A stretch of DNA of 64,000 nt from Phytophthora quininea (taxonomy: Eukaryota > Oomycota > Peronosporomycetes > Peronosporales > Peronosporaceae). Below, one piece after another: positions 58,498 through 64,000 of the stretch. Both the position numbers and the translations under genes were made by a program. Below the pieces are notes generated by a model. The model was not told the DNA's origin, ran no database searches, and worked only from the letters and a program-made list of their open reading frames with translations. The stretch covers positions 1 through 64,000 of the forward strand of contig JAAVTG010000112.1 of NCBI GenBank assembly GCA_011947345.1. Direction: 5' to 3'. Numbering within the stretch: the first letter of the stretch is position 1; each line of letters starts with the position of its first letter.

Positions 58498-61087
58498 ATG
58501 CGGCTCCCAATCCTCAGCTTGTATGCTGCTTTAGCGAGCATCGCCATCGCCATCGCTAATGCTCAAACCTACGACGCCATCGTCATTGGAAGTGGCCCCG
58601 GCGGTCTCGTAGCGGCCGAGTACTTGTCCCGAGATCCGACTGTCTCCGTGCTGATCCTCGAGGCGGGTCCGAAATCGTTAGCCGCTACTGGCGGAACTGA
58701 TTCTCCCGACTACGCTCAAGGTCGCGGCCTCACCAAGTTTGACATCCCGGGCGAATATGACGGCACCATCTACAACCCCGCCAACGAGCAGTACCGTGTC
58801 GACTGGATCAGTGACGCCTACATGTGGCTCGGCAAACTGGTCGGCGGGTGCTCTTCTATCAACGCTGCGCTCTACTTCCGACCGCCGGACTCGTACGTCA
58901 CTCAGATGCAGTGGCCCTTCTCGGCAGCTCAAATGGTGACCAAGATGGACGAAAACGAGCAAATGCATGGCCACACGGACAAACCGTCGACTGACGGAGT
59001 CTGGTACACCCAGAGGGCTACCGCATCGTGTCCAAGGCGCTACAATCCATAGGATACGGCGAACGTACCATTAATGATGCCACCGCTCGAAACAACAAGA
59101 GCAAGACGTACGGCCACGCACCGTTCACTTTCAAGAACGGTAAACGCGACTCGCCTGCCGCTGCGTTCTGGGGTCCCATGAGCACTCGCAGCAATGTCAA
59201 GCTTCTGACTGGAGCGAAGGTGGACTACATTCTCCGCGCTTCTGGAGGCAAGGCCACGGGTGTCATCTACAACGGAGGAACCCAAGTTCTTTTGAGCACA
59301 CGCGGGGCCGTCATCATGGCGGCAGGTGCGTTGAGCACCCCAAAGTTTTAATTCAAAGCGGAATCGGCCCCACTTCCCAGCTCAACCTGCTGAACGGCCG
59401 AAATGGTTTCCCTGGAGTTTCACAAGCTGCTGGCTGGGTGACGAACGCCAACGTTGGTCGCAACGTATTTGACACGAACGTGGTGTTTGCTTCCTTCTCG
59501 CACCCTCTGATGAGTTCGTTCCAGTACAAGAACCGACCGGCGTGGGCCACCAGCCAGTACATGAACCAAGGGTTTACAGGACCGTGGACGAGTTCGGGAC
59601 CGACCCTCATCAGCTACGAGAGCTACGACGTACAAGGCCGAACATACGATTTCCAATCCACAGCGTTGACAAACGGGTTTGGCGACTTTACAGCCGTACC
59701 GACGCACTCACACTGTCGTTGTATGTGAACAACCCTGAGGGCCGAGCAGCGTCGGGGTTCGACAGCAACGGGAACTGGAAAGCTTTCAACGAAGGAGACT
59801 TGTACTTTGGAACCAATCGGGACCTCGTTGCGATGCAGTCGTACGCTCAACGAATCGTTGGGGCCATGACAGCACAAGGCGCGACATTCCTGTCGGCTGG
59901 ATCCGACAATACTTCCATCGCCAACTGGGTATCAGCTAACGGCAACTTCATCACGCACCACTTTGGCGGCAGTTGCTATGCATCGAGCAATACGGCAGAC
60001 TCTAAACGCTGCGCTGACGAGAAGTTGCGGGTGATTGGCATGAGCAACGTGTTCGTGGCTGACGGCAGCGCCATGCGTGATGGAACAGTCAATCCGTACG
60101 GATTCATCATGTACATCGGTCGAGAAGCTGCGGACCAAGTGAAGAGCTACATCGCAGCGGGTGGTAGCGGCGGCGGCGGTGGCTCCAACGGTACTTGCTC
60201 GACGCTTGAAAATGGTGTAGACTACACGGGTAACGACGTTGGTAATCAACCGAGCGCTTCGGCAAACGGATGCTGCTCTCTGTGCGCCGGCACTAGCGGG
60301 TGTGGAGCTTTCACGTGGACGAATTACAATGGAGGCACCTGCTGGCTCAAGAGTGGAAAGGGACCCACGACGAGCACCAGTGGAGCCATGTCAGCCGTAC
60401 TGCAGGCGTCAAACTCTGGCTGCTCCACCATTGACGAAAACACCGACTATTCCGGCACCGACATTGGGAACACACCCAGTGTTTCTGCAGGTGGGTGCTG
60501 CTCAATCTGCAAGACGACCAGCGGATGTGGTGCCTACACTTGGACAAATTACAATGGAGGCACGTGCTGGCTGAAAGAGTTCCAAAGGATCGGCAACAGC
60601 CAAGACCGGTGCCAGATCTGCTACCATCTCGGGAGGCTCGGCGTCATCTTGCTCCACAATTGAAGAAGGCATCGACTACACCGGCAACGACGTTGGCAGC
60701 GTCTCTAGCAGTGCAGCTGAAGGTTGCTGTGCACTATGTGGAGCTAGGTCCGACTGCCAGGCGTACACATGGACGAATTTCAACAGCGGCACATGCTGGC
60801 TGAAGAGCGGCAAAAGTAGCACGACAACCAAAGCAGGAGCACGATCCGGCCAGGTCAATTCTTCATCGACCTGCGCCCTCGAAAACAATGTCGACTATAA
60901 AGGAAATGACCTCACCACAACTCCCAGCGCATCAAGTCCAACTGGAGCTGGGTGCTGCGCTATATGCCGCGCTACCACGGGATGCAAGGCTTTTACTTGG
61001 ACTTCCCAAAGCGGAGGCACTTGCTGGCTCAAGAGCGCTAAAGGAGCAAGCTCGACTTTGAGTGGAGCAGTCTCCGGGTTCATTTGA
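58498..61087 (+). CDS. secreted GMC oxidoreductase fused to four PAN/Apple domains
   Basis: About 863 codons. MRLPILSLYAALASIAIAIAN is a signal peptide. Next is the FAD-binding Rossmann start YDAIVIGSGPGGLVAAEYLS, then GKLVGGCSSINAALYFRP, GPMSTRSNVKLLTGAKVDYI, MAAGALSTPKVL, and the GMC C-terminal domain NFITHHFGGSC (catalytic His) with VADGSAMRDGTVNPYGF (second catalytic position, Asn). Overall layout resembles the flavin domain of cellobiose dehydrogenase, so a sugar or aryl-alcohol substrate is plausible but unproven. A GGSGGGGGSNG linker leads to four PAN/Apple domains at about 60196-60400, 60415-60590, 60650-60870 and 60885-61087, each with CC..C and GTCWLK. Phase breaks: about 59010, 59345, 59705 (one base missing each) and an extra A at 60574-60576. 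It ends 51 bp from convergent paralogue C. Confidence 0.85.
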
Positions 61088-61137
61088 GTGCTCCCTTACG
61101 AGTTCTTGTCCATGTATATCACAATCAATTCCAAGCT

Positions 61138-63340
61138 TTATGTCAACGGAATTGCACTGTTGTTGTCTTCCAACGCGAGCGGGTAGAATGGGGCAGCGTA
61201 TTCGATCTCACAGTTGACAGTGTGCAGTATCACCCCCGGTTCGCTTCAGATGGGTCGGTCAAATACATCGAGTATTCAGGTGAGGGTGCGACGTTGAAAG
61301 CGTCAGCTTCACCACTAGTAATCTTTGCCAACTCTTTGCAGTATTCGGAGCTGCCCATGAGCAACGGTCGAGCCCCATCCAACTTCTTTTTCACAAGAGG
61401 ATCGATCCATGGCCAGAAGAAAGAAATATTGGTGTCCGTGAGATAAATGAATGACAACAATGGTGACAGGTTCGTCACATTGCGAGGCAGCTCGGTGATG
61501 TTCGTGCTGCCGATGCCCAAGTACAGCATGTCAGGGATCTCGAAAATCTCCGGTGGAAGCTCCGAGATTGGGTTGCCGGTCAACGCCAGATAATAGGGAT
61601 CCAGTCTAGTCAAAGCTAGCGGCACACTCGTGAGTTGACTGTACTCGATGTAAATCATTGTGCCGATCAGCCACTTGGAGTCCAAATCCTCTGGTAGCTC
61701 ACGTAGATTTGTGTGGCAGAACTCAATGTCGTATAGTTTGCGCGGGCAATCGCTCAATAGAAGCCCCGCAGGTAGGACACCGTCTGTCATATTCACGCGA
61801 ACCAAGTAGAGCCAAACCAATTCTGGGTGGTGTGTGTTTGTGATAGCAGCCGAAGCATTCCAACTGAGAATGGTCGAATTGTACGCTTTGATGCCTTGCA
61901 CTAGGTGGAAGTCATTGATCGTATCCGGGATTTCAAGCGCTGCGCAGTATCGGAACACGAGCTTCACGACAGTAGACTTGTCAAACTCAGCCCACTTTGT
62001 CTCCACCTCGTCCACTGTCCCAGTGATACCAAAATGATAGCAATCGAGAACAGCCAAATAGCAAGCAGGCTCAGTCGTTGCCCACGGACGGACTTGCAGC
62101 ACACACTGAGGCAACTCTGGCTGCACAGACGCTTGAATATGAAGTCCAAGAACCGCAATGCCCCAAGCTCCGAGCAATAGATGAACAACGCGAAGCAAAA
62201 CTCGTCCACCATGAGTGCGTATGCCAGTGTCGAGTAACTACCTCCAAACTTTACGCGTTTGTGGGTTTCCTGTGCAGGAATCACCCAGAGATCTTTGGCC
62301 CAGCATTGGTGCGGCCTTCTCTCGTAGACGGGTATCTGACACTGTCCGCAGCGCACGCAATTCGTCTTTTACTGCTTCCTGGCGCAGTTCGCAACAGCTC
62401 TTTCAAGCTGGTCGTCGAGAAAAGCACACCAAGAGAGAAAACTGTTTTGCTCGCCAGGTCGGACCATGAAGTCACCACAACCATTCGAGTTCGTTCACAA
62501 CGTTCGCCGTCCAGGTATCGTCGTACCACTTTTCCATGGCAAAGCCAGTGATCTTCGGGTCGTACTGGCCTGCGTAGCTGATCACGATGATCAGCGGCAC
62601 TCCAATGCAGAAACAACATCCAGAATGCAGTCGAGAACAACAGAGGCGTATCGTCTTCGAGCTTCATTGCGCTGGAACAGAAGCGAGTAGACGAATACCG
62701 ATGACCAGCAGTTAATTACCAGCAATAGCACGTAGAATCGGTTGAGCAGTATGCGCGGAAGGTACCAGCTCATTCGGTAGGCTTGAACTGTCTGAAGCGC
62801 TGTCTCCAACAGTTCGCGAGCGATGAGAAGCGTATGGAAGTTGCTTCCATTGACACCGAATAGACCTTCTCGACCCCAAATCTGAGAGTACAATCGGACC
62901 AGTTGAGCTCTCGGCCAGGACGCGTTTGTATCTGCAGCTTTTGGCCCTTGCACAATATTGGACGACCCTCTTCGACTCGATCTGGAAGCATGGACTGCGA
63001 ACCCGCCACGCCACGGTGAAAACGCCAACTCACGCTGCCAAATCGACCCGCCGATCATCAACAGGATACAGAAGCCATGGAGAGCTGCCATCAGCGCATT
63101 CACTACCGCTATCGTGTGATGGCTTTTCGCCTCCATACCGATTCCAGCATAATTCAAGCATTGATACAAGTACGTGTACTGCAGCTCCCAGTAGAACATT
63201 GCGTAGGCTCCATTGTATCCTCCAGTCACAATGTGCACAGCAAGAAGGATGACCCACCAAACTGCAAAGCTTCGTTTTGATAAATCCACATAGAGCGACG
63301 GACTTGAGAAAGATGGCGGTGGGCGTGCCTTCAGCGGCAT
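61138..63340 (-). CDS. polytopic membrane protein with LRR C-terminus (paralogue C)
   Basis: Third member of the family at 53611-57934. The ATG at 63340 (MPLKARPPPSF) is preferred over 63538 because only it lines up with paralogue B's start; the longer form would add 66 polar residues. Membrane segments include FAVWWVILLAVHIV, GVNGSNFHTLLIARELLETALQTV and FYVLLLVINCWSSVFVYSLL. The Cys block LPQCVLQVRPW..CYLAVLDCY near 62100 is followed by LRRs (LRELPEDLDSKWL, ITELPRNVTNL, ISFFWPWIDPLV). The phase changes near 62600, near 62400-62200 and at the G5/C5 run at 61233-61237, beyond which the tail VNCEIEYAAPFYPLALED aligns with paralogues A and B and ends at 61138. Confidence 0.75.
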
Positions 63341-63668
63341 TTGAGATGTCGCCGGAAGAGCCCCGACAAGGAAGTGATCTGAGCTGGGCAGGTGGACGTG
63401 ATGGATGTCTATAAGTAGCTGAAAGTGTGAACACGGAGAAACAATGGCACACACTGTTCGTGGAATCCCAAAATGGCTTCCTTCTCCCTCAGCCGAGTCA
63501 CGCAAAATTCTTCCGCAGCAATTGTCATTCGCGATCATGATTTCCTTGCTTTCTTTTTGTTACCTCGGTCTTGCTGTCGGGCCAGTCGTTTCCATTGTCC
63601 GGCGTTCCTACAATTTTAACACGCTATTTAGTACATTACATTGGTTGAAGACCACCAACACCACCGCC

Positions 63669-64000
63669 TCACTTGAAAAATATCGGAGCCACGCGATTAG
63701 GAAATTGATTATCCAGCCGTGTGAGAGCCTGAGTAACACCGTGCATCTGCTTGCACCCCACAGAAGAACGCCCAATCCAGTCGCCAATTTTGTAGGTTAC
63801 CTCCGAGAAAATAGTCCACGTTTCTTCGGTTCGCGCGGCCAGCCCCAGATCTTTACTGTCCAGAACACAACCAACGTCATTTGCGATCTCAACAAGCATT
63901 TTGTCCAGAGTACGTTCGATAGCACCCACTCGCAAGCCACGCTTCTTGGACTCTGCATCCATAATACTTTTCTGCATCTTCTTGAGAGCATCAGCGTCGG
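63669..64000 (-). CDS. partial gene running off the right edge
   Basis: An open minus-strand frame runs from the edge to 63669. It begins DADALKK (edge), MQKSIMDAESKKRGL, and ends FPNRVAPIFFK. About 110 residues are visible; the N-terminal part is outside the window. A predicted amphipathic helix occurs in the middle. No family recognised; it is not related to the membrane LRR proteins beside it. Confidence 0.45.
   Translation of the reverse strand, partial: DADALKKMQKSIMDAESKKRGLRVGAIERTLDKMLVEIANDVGCVLDSKDLGLAARTEETWTIFSEVTYKIGDWIGRSSVGCKQMHGVTQALTRLDNQFPNRVAPIFFK

Noticed and set aside
52571..63540. RxLR or Crinkler effector genes near the secreted PAN and GMC genes
   Set aside because: No RxLR-EER or LxLFLAK motif was seen after the signal peptides, and the proteins have other recognisable domains.

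Overview
The window is nuclear DNA of a eukaryote, most likely a flagellate oomycete of the Phytophthora/Peronosporales type. Five things point there: very compact housekeeping genes with 50-75 bp GT..AG introns, a delta-tubulin gene (a marker of organisms that build centrioles and flagella), PAN/Apple-domain secreted proteins, a one-repeat Myb gene, and transposon families of the SWIM/MULE, piggyBac, copia and gypsy kinds. This assignment is inference; no species is named.

Layout. (1) 1-2617: a satellite-like tandem repeat, about 1.45 kb per unit, which itself contains six tandem ~128-bp subrepeats. (2) 2618-16632: a 14-kb array of 34 complete tRNA-Ser(CGA) genes plus one 5'-half, all on the minus strand, one per ~407-bp GC-rich unit, nearly identical from copy to copy. 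(3) 16.6-32 kb: a graveyard of degenerate transposons: a piggyBac-like transposase with a SAP-like motif, a copia integrase/RT/RNase H, a SWIM-finger MULE split by a possible solo LTR, and a Ulp1-like protease fragment with a zinc-finger ORF. (4) 32-42.4 kb: dense housekeeping block: alanyl-tRNA synthetase (+), APC8/CDC23 (+), a coiled-coil/LRR protein (-), delta-tubulin (+), a SHAQKYF-type Myb protein (-). (5) 43-45.9 kb: gene-poor with a gypsy gag remnant. (6) 45.9-52.5 kb: a SERAC1-like ARM/hydrolase protein (+) and a tandem pseudokinase-kinase protein (+). (7) 52.6-64 kb: a secreted four-PAN protein (+), three paralogous polytopic membrane LRR proteins (-), and a secreted GMC flavin oxidoreductase fused to four PAN/Apple domains (+), interleaved with them.

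The most unusual element is the single-isoacceptor tRNA array. It could raise supply of the tRNA for the serine codon UCG, and its repeat units look recently homogenised. The GMC-PAN fusion beside a free-standing PAN protein suggests an extracellular oxidative enzyme that docks on carbohydrate or glycoprotein. Many conserved genes carry single-base frame breaks, nearly all equivalent to one missing base and often in a homopolymer run, while the rest of the reading frame is clean. These look like consensus errors of the assembly rather than dead genes, so coordinates of multi-part CDS entries span such breaks.
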